Assembly (NCBI RefSeq): GCF_016702655.1
Contig: NZ_JADJDO010000041.1
Coordinates: 30,646 to 94,645 of the forward strand
Source: Ideonella sp.
GTDB taxonomy: Bacteria > Pseudomonadota > Gammaproteobacteria > Burkholderiales > Burkholderiaceae_C
Direction of reading: 5' to 3'
DNA length: 64,000 nt
A program made the translations under genes and the position numbers. Positions 10,183-23,475 of the stretch are shown here, one piece after another; within the stretch, counting starts at the first letter, position 1; each line of letters starts with the position of its first letter. The notes beneath the pieces were generated by a model. It had not been told where the DNA came from. It did no database searches and was given only the letters and a program-made list of their open reading frames with translations.

Positions 10183-11466
10183 ATGCACATCATGATCCTC
10201 GGCAGCGGCGTGATCGGCACGACGACTGCGTACTACCTGGCGCGCGCCGGGCACCAGGTGACGGTCGTCGACCGCCAGCCCGGGCCGGCGCTGGAGACGA
10301 GCTACGCCAACGCGGGCGAAGTCTCGCCGGGCTACTCGGCGCCCTGGGCCGGCCCGGGCATCCCGGTCAAGGCCATCAAGTGGATGCTGATGCACCACAG
10401 CCCGCTCGTGATCTGGCCCATGCTCGACCTGGCCATGTGGCGCTGGGGCGCGGCCATGCTGCGCAACTGCACCGAGGCGCGCTACCGCATCAACAAGGCG
10501 CGCATGGTGCGCCTCGCGGAGTACAGCCGCGACTGCATGGTGCAGTTGCGCGCCGACACCGGCATCGCCTACGACGAACGCATGCAGGGCACGCTGCAGC
10601 TCTTCCGGACCCGCAAGCAGCTCGACGGCACGGCCAAGGACATCGAGATCCTGCAGCAGTACGGGGTCGCCTACGAGGTGCTCGACAGGGCCGGCTTCTG
10701 CGCCGTCGAGCCGGCGCTCGACCTCGTCAAGGAGAAGTTCGTCGGCGCGTTGCGCCTGCCCGGCGACGAGACCGGCGACTGTTTCAAGTTCACGAACCAC
10801 ATCGCCGCGCTCGCCGAGGGCATGGGCGTCGCGTTCCGCCACGAGACCGCGATCGAGAGCCTCGTCGCCGAGGGCGGGCGCATCGCCGGCGTTCGCACGC
10901 GCGCCGGTACGCTCAAGGCCGATGCGTATCTGGCCGCGCTCGGCAGCTACACGCCGGGCCTGGTCGCGCCGCTCGGCCTGCAACTGCCGGTCTATCCGGT
11001 CAAGGGCTATTCGATCACGGTGCCGATTGCCGACACGCGCTTCGCACCGGAGTCGACGATCATGGACGAGACGCACAAGGTGGCCGTCACGCGCCTGGGC
11101 GACCGCATCCGCGTCGGCGGCACGGCCGAGTTGGCCGGCTTCTCGCTCGCGCTGCGCGAGGCGCGGCGCAAGACGCTGAACCATGTCGTCACCGACCTCT
11201 TCCCGCGCGGCGGCGCGCTCGACCGCGCCGAGTTCTGGTGCGGCCTGCGCCCGATGACGCCCGACGGGACGCCGATCGTCGGCGGCACGAAATACCCCAA
11301 CCTGTACCTCGCCACCGGCCACGGCACGCTCGGCTGGACCATGGCCGCCGGCACCGGCCGCGTGATGGCCGACCTGATCTCGAATCGCAAGCCCGAGATC
11401 GACCTCACCGGGTTGACCATCGACCGCTACCGGCCGGGCAACTTCGACGCCGGGACGGTCGGCTGA
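10183..11466 (+). CDS. dadA: DadA-type D-amino acid dehydrogenase
   Basis: FAD-dependent, membrane-associated dehydrogenase that deaminates D-amino acids (D-Ala in the model) to 2-oxoacids. The 427-residue product opens with the dinucleotide loop MHIMILGSGVIGTTTAYYLA, then ETSYANAGEVSPGYSAPWAG, and ends with the DAO-family region GLRPMTPDGTPIVG and NLYLATGHGTLGWTMAAGTG. It sits downstream of iorAB in the same direction; D-amino-acid deamination would feed 2-oxoacids towards that pathway. In E. coli dadA is Lrp-regulated, which fits the nearby Lrp-type gene. The exact substrate is not determined by sequence. Confidence 0.92.
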   Translation: MHIMILGSGVIGTTTAYYLARAGHQVTVVDRQPGPALETSYANAGEVSPGYSAPWAGPGIPVKAIKWMLMHHSPLVIWPMLDLAMWRWGAAMLRNCTEARYRINKARMVRLAEYSRDCMVQLRADTGIAYDERMQGTLQLFRTRKQLDGTAKDIEILQQYGVAYEVLDRAGFCAVEPALDLVKEKFVGALRLPGDETGDCFKFTNHIAALAEGMGVAFRHETAIESLVAEGGRIAGVRTRAGTLKADAYLAALGSYTPGLVAPLGLQLPVYPVKGYSITVPIADTRFAPESTIMDETHKVAVTRLGDRIRVGGTAELAGFSLALREARRKTLNHVVTDLFPRGGALDRAEFWCGLRPMTPDGTPIVGGTKYPNLYLATGHGTLGWTMAAGTGRVMADLISNRKPEIDLTGLTIDRYRPGNFDAGTVG

Positions 11467-11480
11467 CGCGCTGGCGATTG

Positions 11481-11524
11481 CCAAACGGTACCTTGTTCAG
11501 TACCATTTTGGCATTTTCAGTACT
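11481..11524. promoter_or_regulatory. Operator-like palindrome before the Phd/PIN pair
   Basis: An inverted repeat (CCAAAC-GGTAC paired with GTACCATTTTGG) spans 11481-11510, and a third GTAC core follows at 11520. The three GTAC cores stand 12 and 20 bp apart, shortly upstream of the antitoxin ATG at 11539. Phd/YefM antitoxins autoregulate by binding palindromes around a GTAC-like core, so this is a probable operator. It could instead help end dadA transcription, but no T-tract follows a strong hairpin. Confidence 0.45.
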
Positions 11525-11538
11525 TTTTTGAAGTCGCC

Positions 11539-11808
11539 ATGAACAATGTTTTGACAGTAGCCGAACTCAAGCGCCGCGGCATGGCCGCGATCGAGGAAGG
11601 TTTGCAGCGCGGCCCCGTGCACATCGTCAAGCGCAACAAGCCGTCGGCGGTGGTGTTGTCCGAAGACGAATACCAGCGCCTCACCGGCGGCAAGGCGAGC
11701 GCCGCCCCTGGCTTGAGCGCGCTGCAATGGCTGCTGGCCCAAGCGCCCGGCGGCGCGCGCAGCAAGGAAGACATCGACGCCTCGCTCGCCGCAGAGCGCA
11801 ACTGGTGA
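11539..11808 (+). CDS. Phd/YefM-family antitoxin
   Basis: Antitoxin of a type II TA pair; binds and neutralises the PIN toxin encoded next and represses the operon. The 89-residue product has the Phd fold: LTVAELKRRGMAAIEEGLQR, then GPVHIVKRNKPSAVVLSEDE, and an acidic C-terminal tail (SKEDIDASLAAERNW) that should wrap the toxin. Its TGA overlaps the toxin GTG start. An operator-like palindrome precedes it. It stands alone after dadA, outside the main accessory island. Confidence 0.88.
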   Translation: MNNVLTVAELKRRGMAAIEEGLQRGPVHIVKRNKPSAVVLSEDEYQRLTGGKASAAPGLSALQWLLAQAPGGARSKEDIDASLAAERNW

Positions 11809-12215
11809 TCGCCTTCTTCGACGCCAGCGCGCTCATCTACCTGATCGAAGCGCGCGAGCCCTTCGCCGGCACCGTGCACGCCACACTGTCGGCGTTGGCC
11901 AGCCGGCACCCTGACATGGGCGCGGCGATCAGCCGCCTGTCATGGCTGGAGTGCCGCATTGGCCCTATGAAGGCCGACGACAGCGTCACCCTCGCGAGGT
12001 ACGACGCCTTTTTCGCCCGCCCCGACCTCGTCTGGGTCGAACTCACCCGTGAAGTCATCGAACTCGCCGCAGTGGTGCGGGTGCGCCACGGCCTGCGCAC
12101 CCCCGATGCCTTGCAGGCCGCCTGCTGCCTGCAACTCGGCGCCGAGCACCTGCTGCTGAGCGGCGATGCCGCCTTCCAGCGCGTAGCGGGCTTGAACGTC
12201 GCCTTGGTTTCCTGA
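11805..12215 (+). CDS. PIN-domain toxin (VapC-type ribonuclease)
   Basis: Putative Mg-dependent endoribonuclease toxin of 136 residues. The GTG start at 11805 overlaps the antitoxin stop (GTGA) and puts the first PIN aspartate in VIAFFDASALIYLIEA. Further acidic positions are in SRLSWLECR, GLRTPDALQAA and LLSGDAAFQRV, so the quartet that coordinates the metal appears complete. It is the partner of the Phd-type antitoxin upstream. Confidence 0.87.
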   Translation: MIAFFDASALIYLIEAREPFAGTVHATLSALASRHPDMGAAISRLSWLECRIGPMKADDSVTLARYDAFFARPDLVWVELTREVIELAAVVRVRHGLRTPDALQAACCLQLGAEHLLLSGDAAFQRVAGLNVALVS

Positions 12216-12309
12216 TGCCGTGAACCGACGTTCTGCCGCCGTGAGACGGCCTCCCCCGGGTCGCGGCAATTTCACAGCGCGGGCAGGATCGCCCGACGCG
12301 CCGCAGCAC

Positions 12310-12954
12310 TCAGCCGCCGCGCTGCACGCCCTGCGGCATCACCGCCGCCGCGTCCCAGGCCGGGCCGTCGAACCAGGCGTCGCCGCGCAGGCAGGCGGCG
12401 ACCATCGGCAACGCGTCGACGCCCCAGAACAGGCGGCCGCCGACATCGATCGTCGGCACGCCGAAGATGCCGCGCGCCGCGGCGTCGGCGGTGGCCTGCT
12501 TGAGCTCGGCCTTCACCTCGTCGCCCGCCGGGTCGCGCTGCAGCCGCAGCGACTGGCGCAGCGCCTCGAGCCGCCCCGGATCGTTGGCATCGTGCCCGCC
12601 GCGCCACACGTGCTGGAACAGCAGCTCGCAGCTGCGCCGGTTGGGCGTGCCGCCGGCCGGCGCGCAGGCGAGCGCCAGGCGCAGCAGCGCGAGCGGATTG
12701 AACGGATGCTGCGCCGGCGTCTCGATCGGCGTGCCGAACTCGTGCGCGAGCCACGCGATGTGGCGGAAGGTCCAGACCTTCTTCGGCGCCGTCTCGGCCG
12801 GCCCCTTGGTGCCCCAGTGCTGCAGCAGCCCGGCGAACAGCAGCGGCCGGTACTCGACCTCGACCGACAGCCCCTCGAGCGCCTGCGGCAGGCGCTCGAA
12901 GGCGAGGTAGGCATACGGCGAGATGACGTCGAAGTGGAAGATCACACGCTTCAT
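12310..12954 (-). CDS. DsbA-family / 2-hydroxychromene-2-carboxylate isomerase-like protein
   Basis: Thioredoxin-fold protein of the kappa-GST/HCCA isomerase group, 214 residues. The N-terminus VIFHFDVISPYAYLAFERLP carries the SPYAY motif in place of the CXXC of true DsbA, and the C-terminal GIFGVPTIDVGGRLFWGVD holds the cis-proline loop of the fold. In this family the enzyme isomerises an aromatic-pathway chromene intermediate with glutathione, but many members sit outside such pathways, as here, so the substrate is unknown. The ATG overlaps the DUF1289 stop. Confidence 0.87.
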   Translation of the reverse strand: MKRVIFHFDVISPYAYLAFERLPQALEGLSVEVEYRPLLFAGLLQHWGTKGPAETAPKKVWTFRHIAWLAHEFGTPIETPAQHPFNPLALLRLALACAPAGGTPNRRSCELLFQHVWRGGHDANDPGRLEALRQSLRLQRDPAGDEVKAELKQATADAAARGIFGVPTIDVGGRLFWGVDALPMVAACLRGDAWFDGPAWDAAAVMPQGVQRGG

Positions 12955-13172
12955 GGCGAGGGCGACTCCTCGGATCGATCGCGGCGCAGCGACCGCAGTT
13001 GCTCGCGCCGCGCCGGCAGCTCGGCGAGGACGGCGCGGCGCTCGTCGTCATCCACCGACGCCCAGGCGGCGATCTCGTCCAGCGTGCGCAGGCAGCCGAC
13101 GCACCAGCCGCTCGCGTCGTCGATGCGGCAGACGTTGTTGCACGGGCTCGCGACGACGCGCCACTCCTTCAT
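12951..13172 (-). CDS. DUF1289 small cysteine protein
   Basis: Small 73-residue protein with the DUF1289 pattern: SPCNNVCRIDDASGWCVGCL, four cysteines that may bind a metal, followed by RTLDEIAAWASVDDDERRAV and a basic tail. Function is unknown. It is coupled on both sides, overlapping the start of the isomerase gene downstream and the end of the ybaK-like gene upstream, so it belongs to the same minus-strand operon. Confidence 0.82.
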   Translation of the reverse strand: MKEWRVVASPCNNVCRIDDASGWCVGCLRTLDEIAAWASVDDDERRAVLAELPARREQLRSLRRDRSEESPSP

Positions 13173-13669
13173 GCGGTGACGTCCTCGACCGGCGCGCCGG
13201 TCAGCGCTGCGAGCTGCTGCGGGCTGAGCCGGAACACGCCGTGCGGATGGCCGGCCGCGGCCCAGATGACCTTGAAGCGGAACAGCTCGCGGTCGACCAG
13301 CATCACCGGCGGCGTCGCGTGGCCGACCGGCGCGACGCCGCCGATCGCAAACGACGTGGCCGCCTTCACGAAGTCCGCGTCCGCGCGGCCGATCGCGCCG
13401 ACCAGCGCCGCGACCTTGGCCTCGTCGACGCGCTTGTCGCCCGAGGTCACGACGAGCACCGCCGCGTCGTCGCCGCGGCGCTTGAAGACGATGCTCTTGG
13501 CGATCTGGCCGACGCCGACGCCGAGCGCGTCGGCCGCCTGCTGCGCGGTGCGCGCGGCCGTGTCGAGCAGGATCGGCGCGTGCGGATGGCCGCGCTCGGC
13601 CAGCGCCGCGGCAACGCGCCGAACGCCGTCGGGCAGCGTCGCCGTCGTCTCGCCTGGAACCACGCTCAT
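13169..13669 (-). CDS. YbaK/EbsC-family aminoacyl-tRNA deacylase
   Basis: Predicted to hydrolyse mischarged tRNA (Cys-tRNA(Pro) in the model YbaK). From ATG at 13669 the product is 166 residues with PDGVRRVAAALAERGHPHAP, the nucleotide-binding IAKSIVFKRRGDDAAVLVV with its key Lys, VTSGDKRVDEAKVAAL and the conserved FAIGGVAPVGHATPP. As sequenced, this frame is continuous with the HMG-CoA lyase gene upstream through a poly-G tract; one base more or less there would give lyase a TGA overlapping this ATG (ATGA). I treat them as two genes. Confidence 0.85.
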   Translation of the reverse strand: MSVVPGETTATLPDGVRRVAAALAERGHPHAPILLDTAARTAQQAADALGVGVGQIAKSIVFKRRGDDAAVLVVTSGDKRVDEAKVAALVGAIGRADADFVKAATSFAIGGVAPVGHATPPVMLVDRELFRFKVIWAAAGHPHGVFRLSPQQLAALTGAPVEDVTA

Positions 13670-14674
13670 GCCGCCCCGGGGGAGGAAGCTCGCGAGGCCG
13701 GGCCGCGGGGGGGGGGGGGGGGGGGCGGGGGGGGCGGCCCGGGGGGGGGGCGCCCCCGCCGCCTTCGCTGCCGCCCGCTTCGCGAGCAGCGCATTCGCCG
13801 AGCGCGACACGGGCTTGCGGCCCAGCACGTCGGAGATGTACTTCGCCGCGTCGACGAGCGCATCGAGGTCGATGCCGGTTTCGATGCCGAGGCCGCGCAG
13901 CATGAAGAGCACGTCCTCGGTCGCGACGTTGCCGGTCGCGCCCTTGGCGTAGGGGCAGCCGCCGAGCCCGCCGACGCTGGCGTCGAAGGTGTGGATGCCG
14001 AGTTCGAGGCAGGCGTAGATGTTGGCCAGCGACTGGCCATACGTGTCGTGGAAATGCCCGCTCACCTCGGCAATCGGGAAGTGCTTCAGCGCCCGCTCCA
14101 TCGCCGCCTGCACGCGCCGCGGCGTACCGACGCCGATGGTGTCGGCAATGCCGCAGTGCTCGACGCCGATCGCCTTCATCAACACGACGACGCGCTCGAC
14201 CTCGCCGGGCGTCACCTCGCCCTGGTAGGGGCAGCCGAGCGCGCACGACACCGCCGCGCGGACCTTGATGCCGTGATCCTTCGCCGCGGCGACGACGGGC
14301 CGGAAGCGCTCGACGCTCTCCTCGATGCTGCAGTTGATGTTGCGCTGGCTGAAGGCCTCGCTCGCCGCGCCGAAGACGACGATCTCGTCGGGCCTGCAGG
14401 GCAAAGCGGCTTCGAGGCCCTTCAGGTTGGGCGTCAGCACCGAGTAGCGCACGCCGGGCTGGCGCGCGATGCCGGCCATCACCTCGGCGTTGTCGGCCAT
14501 CTGCGGCACCCACTTCGGGCTGACGAAGCTGGTGACCTCGATCTCGCGCATGCCGGCTTGCTGAAGCCGGTGGACGAGTTCGACCTTGACGGCGGCGGCG
14601 ACCGGCTGCTTCTCGTTCTGCAACCCGTCGCGCGGGCCCACGTCGACGAGCGTGACCTTAGAGGGAAGGCTCAT
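13666..14674 (-). CDS. mvaB: Hydroxymethylglutaryl-CoA lyase (3' end uncertain)
   Basis: Last leucine-specific step: splits 3-hydroxy-3-methylglutaryl-CoA into acetoacetate and acetyl-CoA. The TIM-barrel protein starts MSLPSKVTLVDVGPRDGLQN at 14674 after a GGGAGA ribosome site, with VTSFVSPKWVPQMADN, ALGCPYQGEV, the metal site SGHFHDTYGQ and the catalytic loop VGGLGGCPYAKGATGN. After about residue 300 the reading enters poly-G runs (13707-13750). As written, the frame stays open to 13169 and merges with YbaK; in the neighbouring frame a TGA at 13666-13668 overlaps the ybaK ATG. The end given is that predicted stop. It follows liuD by 14 bp (LiuE role). Confidence 0.88.
13707..13750. repeat. 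Poly-G tract (runs of 19, 8 and 10 G)
   Basis: On the plus strand, uninterrupted G runs occur at 13707-13725 (19), 13727-13734 (8) and 13741-13750 (10), broken only by C or GGCCC. On the coding strand this gives long Pro/Gly/Ala stretches between HMG-CoA lyase and YbaK. Nothing comparable occurs elsewhere in the window. It is either a read-collapse or homopolymer artefact or a slippage-prone contingency tract; its length decides whether the two genes are separate or fused. Confidence 0.9.
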
Positions 14675-14688
14675 GGGTTCGTCTCCCT

Positions 14689-16749
<2,061 letters not shown>

Positions 16750-17559
16750 CTCAAGCTCCGTGGCCTGGGGCGCGCACTACGCGCCGCCGCGCGGCGGCGT
16801 CAGGCCTTCATTATCGTGCGCGCCGGCCCCCCCGGGCGGCTCCTGGCCGCCGCACGGCCACGGCAAAAAACTGCGGCGAAGCTGGGCCAAGCGGGGCCAG
16901 GCCCAAACCCCGGTGGGGGTGGGCCCACGGCTCCTCGACACGACTGCCGGCGGGCCGGAAGTTTCCACGACTGGGGGCGGCGTCGGCCGATACCTGGCAT
17001 TGGCTCGAAAGGTCCCGCCGGCCGCCCAGGGAGCGGGGTGCGACCTGCACCGTGCCTCTCCGCGTTAGGCCGTGGGAAATTGACTATGACTCCCTGCCCC
17101 CCGGTCGGGGTTGGCTGCCGGCGTCTCCCCGCCCCCGGCCCTCCGGAATCGCGGGGAGTCGCTCGCCGCTCTGGATTCTTCCGCCCACAACCCAAGCTCC
17201 AAGCTCACAGCCTGGAGGGCTTGCATAGTTGATCGCAAACTCCTTGGAAGAACCCTTGGACATTGACCGCCGACGCTGGCATCGATTCGGTTCTGCGGCG
17301 TAGCAGGCGCATCCCTGCTGCCGTACATCGTCACGCGGTACGCGACGTGTGGCGACCCGCTGGCGACCTTCTTCTTTTGCATGCTCGGCAATGACTATCA
17401 CATCATCGCCGCTTCGATGGTGTTGGACTGAACTGCGACGAGGGCCGGAGGTTGGCTCGTAGTTGTAGTCCGCCAGTGTGTACCCAGCCTGCTGGAACTG
17501 GAATCTCCTTGTGCACGTCTTCGTATCGCTGTGACTTCCGTTGGTACAACTATCGCTCA
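16750..17559. other. Gene-poor island border
   Basis: No convincing gene is seen in this 0.8 kb. Frames that remain open between 16777 and 17232 are GC-driven and overlap one another. Composition falls clearly after about 17.2 kb, marking the change from liuD-type DNA to island DNA. Several short minus-strand frames (for example 17065-17391) could be the tail of the decayed gene that follows, but I cannot join them with confidence. Confidence 0.4.
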
Positions 17560-18422
17560 ACACCTGCCTTATGTCAGTACGCCCCCTGCAGACTGGTGTG
17601 ATCATAGGTGTTACTACCCAAGAGCTCTTCTCTCGCACGAACATGGAAGCCGTGACTTGGCTCTTTGGGGTATGCACAAACCGACCACCGCTCGCCGCGT
17701 TTTCGCCGCGACCGTGATTAGCCAACTGCCGTTGTCTATGGCGCGTGGTACGCTTAAATCGATCTTCTCTGAATCAGCCGCCCGAACTTGCAACGGCAGG
17801 CCTCGACCCTCCTTCGATGTCAATGAAGTTGCAGTGGCCGTCATCTCACAGACGTCTGCCTGTGGCCAAAGATTTGCTCCGCGTAGTACCACGTGGATCG
17901 CATCGACGCCTCCCTTGTCGCGCGTGACGGTGTATGGCGACCTGAACTCAGGCTGATGGATCAGGTAGTCGATCGGCGTCCCAGCCACCAATGGGACCGA
18001 GCCGAGTGCTGAAGCGACACCGCTCTTGACATTGGCTAATAGCAACTCGCCTCATTTCCGACGCATGCCGGCATGCTGTTAGCCGTGCCTGCAATGACTC
18101 GACTGCGAACCGAGCGGCGGCCAGCTCCCGCTGCATTGTCTCGGTCAACTCAGAAACCGGCTTTGTGATCTGGTCGCCTAGGACCTTCTGCAGTCGATCT
18201 ATCACAGACTGCATCTGAACCCCAACCTGGCGCAATGAGAACCTCACCGCTAGCTGTCGCCTTGTCGATGACCCCAGACGCTAGGGACTTCATCGCCGCC
18301 ACTTGTACAGCCGCCGTCACCGGTTCCGCGGCGCTGGCCAGCGGACTCAATGTACCCATTCCCATGAAACCGGCCACGGCCAATACAACCCTGAACGCTC
18401 GCTGCGAAATGAACTGCTCCAT
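17560..18422 (-). pseudogene. Frameshifted gene for a secreted protein of unknown function
   Basis: A real start is evident: ATG at 18422 after GGGAGGAACG, encoding a signal peptide (MEQFISQRAFRVVLAVAGFM, then GMGTLSPLASA, cleavage before AEP). Coding then hops frame near 18245 into a helical stretch (QMQSVIDRLQKVLGDQITKP, SELTETMQRELAAARFAVES) and near 18050 into LLLANVKSGVASALGSVPLV, TPIDYLIHQPEFRSPYTVTR, DKGGVDAIHVVLRGANLWPQ. One frame offers a stop near 17563. At least two indels disrupt it. No family is recognised; export to the periplasm is inferred from the leader. The 3' limit is approximate. Confidence 0.55.
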
Positions 18423-18606
18423 CGTTCCTCCCACTGCGCGACTTGCCGCCAGAAGCGGCGACGCATGCTACCGCTCTTCAGTACATTCGCGTCTGGAAAT
18501 GTGGTGTCGTGGCTGCCCCACAACCATAACGTTCGGTAAACAGTTGATAGGATGACGCAAAGTCCGAGGCTGAATGATGATACTGCCCCCATCGGAGAAG
18601 CAGCAG

Positions 18607-18930
18607 ATGCCCGGGCACATTGCAATAGTCGTATTGGTCCTGACCGCTGCACTTTCGCTCGCCTCGTGTGGAGAGGATGATGGCGAAGCGAGGAAGCTCG
18701 CTGAAGCCTGTGCCGCCAACGATGGCGTTTCGGCGGTAAGGCGCACAAGATTCTAACCCGCACAGCAGTCCAGCTGTAAGGCCTTCGTGATGACCTGCAA
18801 CTACTGCGAGTACGACTGGTTCGGGGCCTTCAAGAAGAGCGGCTTCGATGTCTGCGGAGTCTGCCTCGCAACTGAGTCCTTAGTGACCAAGCGACGGCCA
18901 GTTTCACGCGGCGTCGTAGTTCCTTCGTGA
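18607..18930 (+). pseudogene. Possible lipoprotein and CXXC-motif protein split by an in-frame stop
   Basis: Reading from ATG 18607, the first 49 codons encode a lipoprotein-like leader (MPGHIAIVVLVLTAALSLAS then Cys, lipobox LASC) and CGEDDGEARKLAEACAANDG, ending at TAA 18754-18756. The same frame continues without a break to TGA 18928-18930, giving CNYCEYDWFGAFKKSGFDVC and GVCLATE, two CXXC pairs like a zinc ribbon. It could be one gene broken by a nonsense change, or two unrelated small frames. An independent ATG for the second half lies at 18790. No homologue is recognised. Confidence 0.3.
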
Positions 18931-19170
18931 GGTCAGCGACTATCGGCATAGCATCTTCATGACGTGAGATCGTCGGCACTGCGTCTTACGCACGAATCGA
19001 CCGCTTCCGCTTTTCACTACCGACGACCCTTCCTGGTCATTGTGGATAGCTGTCCATAACGACCAGTGGACATTCGCTGGCAGCCCGGGAGAGAATCCTT
19101 CCGGAGCGGACTGCCGTTCAGCCTTTGCTGCGGACACCTGCTCGTACCGCGGCCGGTCGCTCCGCCCGCC

Positions 19171-21698
<2,528 letters not shown>

Positions 21699-21706
<8 letters not shown>

Positions 21707-23301
21707 CGTCGTCGATCGCATCGCGAGTCGTCGCTCGGCGATCAGCGATAAGAGACTCGATGAAAGTCACTTCCTTTGGGGTTATTCCGTAGCGCTTGTA
21801 CAGATCCGCATCCGTCCAAAGGCGATTCGTTGGCAGCAGCGGTACGAACGCGTAAGAGTCTCTGGTCATGTTCTGCGGAATCTTGCGAAGTGAGACCAGA
21901 AAGCGTACGAAACGTGTACGCATATAGCCGCGAGGTTTCGTGCCTCGCGTTCGGTATCGAAGACTCCTATCACAAGGTAGGTCTCGGTGCATGCCGATCT
22001 CGGTCCCGCAATGACAGGTTCGCCGAGGATCGTTTTGTCGTCAGGCCCGCTCGTCCCATGTGCCTTGACCAACAACACCTTCCACTTGTCCACCCAATCT
22101 TCGTTGTTGGCTATGGCAGTTCGGGGCAGGTACGACCTGTGCTGATTACCGTAAACCAGCACCGATTCTTCGGTCCCGCAGGCGTTGGCCTTCACGTTCA
22201 TTGGTCAGGCCAAACGGCTTCGCCGGACACCGATCGCCCAGGATTGGCTCAGCATCACCATTCACGCGAAAGCTTGCGACCCTATCGAGAATGCGCACTC
22301 CTTCATTGCGGCGCACAGAACATCGTAGGCATCGAGAAATCGGACCGCGGGTTTTGCCGATGGCCTCATCGCCAATCATGGTCACGACTTCGCATGCGCC
22401 CGCTTGCTCACGGCCCCAAAGCCAATAGGAGACCCCCCCCGAATCTTCACGCCGGGAAATACGTCGTAGAGCTGCGGAAGTCCACTAACTTCAGGAAGCG
22501 GTGGTCGCGGAGCAGTTTGTCTCTGAACTCGTCCAGCCTTGCCGCCGAAAACCACCGCGATGGCGTAATCATCACGGCGTAGCGTGGCTCGAGCGACAAC
22601 GCTGCCTCAACGAACTTGTTGAAATGGGTGTGGCGGACGCACCACCGCCGCCGCCGCCGTCGCCAAGCTGGTACGGCGGGGTTTCCGACAATCACGTCGA
22701 ACTGCATATCGCCTCCAAACAGCTCGGCGAGCCGGAGCTTCGATGTCGTCGGTGTGAATGAACGCATAGGCATGCGTTTCAAGCCCCTCGCCCCGATCCA
22801 GAGTCTTTTGGCTGGCCCCGCAGTACGCGCACTTACCATCCTTCCATGTGTGCTCCATCCGCTCGAACCAGATGTTGCCCCCATCGTTGGTGAAGCTTCG
22901 GGCGATGGAGTGCTCGCCATTGGCGTGCTTGGAGCAATACACACTTCGGCGCGCCAGCAGGCTGGTGAGGTGCGTAATGCCGATGCCGAACAGCTGCCGG
23001 GTCAGGATGTGATCGACGCGCTGCTGCAGGTCAGGAATCTCCCCCGCCAGCCCCTTGGTGAGCCGGCTGGTGATCTCGCGCAGGAACACGCCAGACTTGG
23101 TGCAGGGTCCAGGAACTTCACCGACTTGTCGGCCCAGAGGTTCGCGCCGCCGTGATCCTTTGCCCAGGCCTCGGCCAGTGTGTCGAGCATCCGGTTGGCG
23201 AACTCGGGCGGCGTGAAGACCTCGTCGTTCGAGAGATTGGCGATGCATGTCAGCACGTCCGGGTTGCGACCGCGCAGCGTGAAAGTGGCTTTGCCGATCA
23301 T
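21699..23301 (-). pseudogene. Eco57I-like adenine-specific DNA methyltransferase (multiple frameshifts)
   Basis: Large N6-adenine methylase of the same restriction operon. Pieces in order: MIGKATFTLRGRNPDVLTCI and NDEVFTPPEFANRMLDTLAE, SAM motif region KFLDP/CTKSGVFLREI, YCSKHANGEHSIARSF, a CAYCGASQ zinc-like pair, catalytic motif FDVIVGNP, then AALSLEPRYAVMITPSRWFS and the end MRTRFVRFLVSLRKIPQNMT, LWTDADLYKRYGITPKEVTF. These lie in different frames, with changes near 23110, 22750, 22680, 22470, 22200 and 21900. The stop overlaps the helicase start by 8 bp. The second NPP(Y/F) residues are scrambled by a shift right at motif IV. Confidence 0.75.
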
Positions 23302-23475
23302 GCGGCTGCTCCCAGCACGGACCGCGCGCGTCGGCTACGGGGCATCAGGAACGGCGACATGACCCTCACGCCCGGGCCCGAAGGCGTTTCCGCATCTTGA
23401 TGCGCCCTGGGAGAGCTGGCCAGGGCTTCGTGGGCGCCACCACGCACGGTTAAGCGAGGCGGGTAGGTCCGTCAT
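23299..23475 (-). CDS. Small coupled gene between the two methyltransferase genes (tentative)
   Basis: A short reading starts MTDLPASLNRAWW at ATG 23475, overlapping the preceding methyltransferase stop as ATGA. After one frame change near 23430 it continues LASSPRAHQDAETPSGPGVR, MSPFLMPRSRRARSVLGAAA and ends in a TGA overlapping the next methyltransferase ATG. The overlaps on both sides suggest a genuine link gene of about 58 residues. No family is recognised and the frame change makes this tentative. Confidence 0.3.

Noticed and set aside
13169..14674. HMG-CoA lyase-YbaK fusion enzyme
   Set aside because: The join is a run of poly-G coding Pro/Gly; the alternative frame gives a normal ATGA gene overlap. 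Kept only as a flagged ambiguity.
18931..19170. Short minus-strand frame 18940-19137 before the helicase gene end
   Set aside because: No ribosome site, no family resemblance and atypical composition; the stretch looks like intergenic repeat debris, though I cannot show a second copy here.
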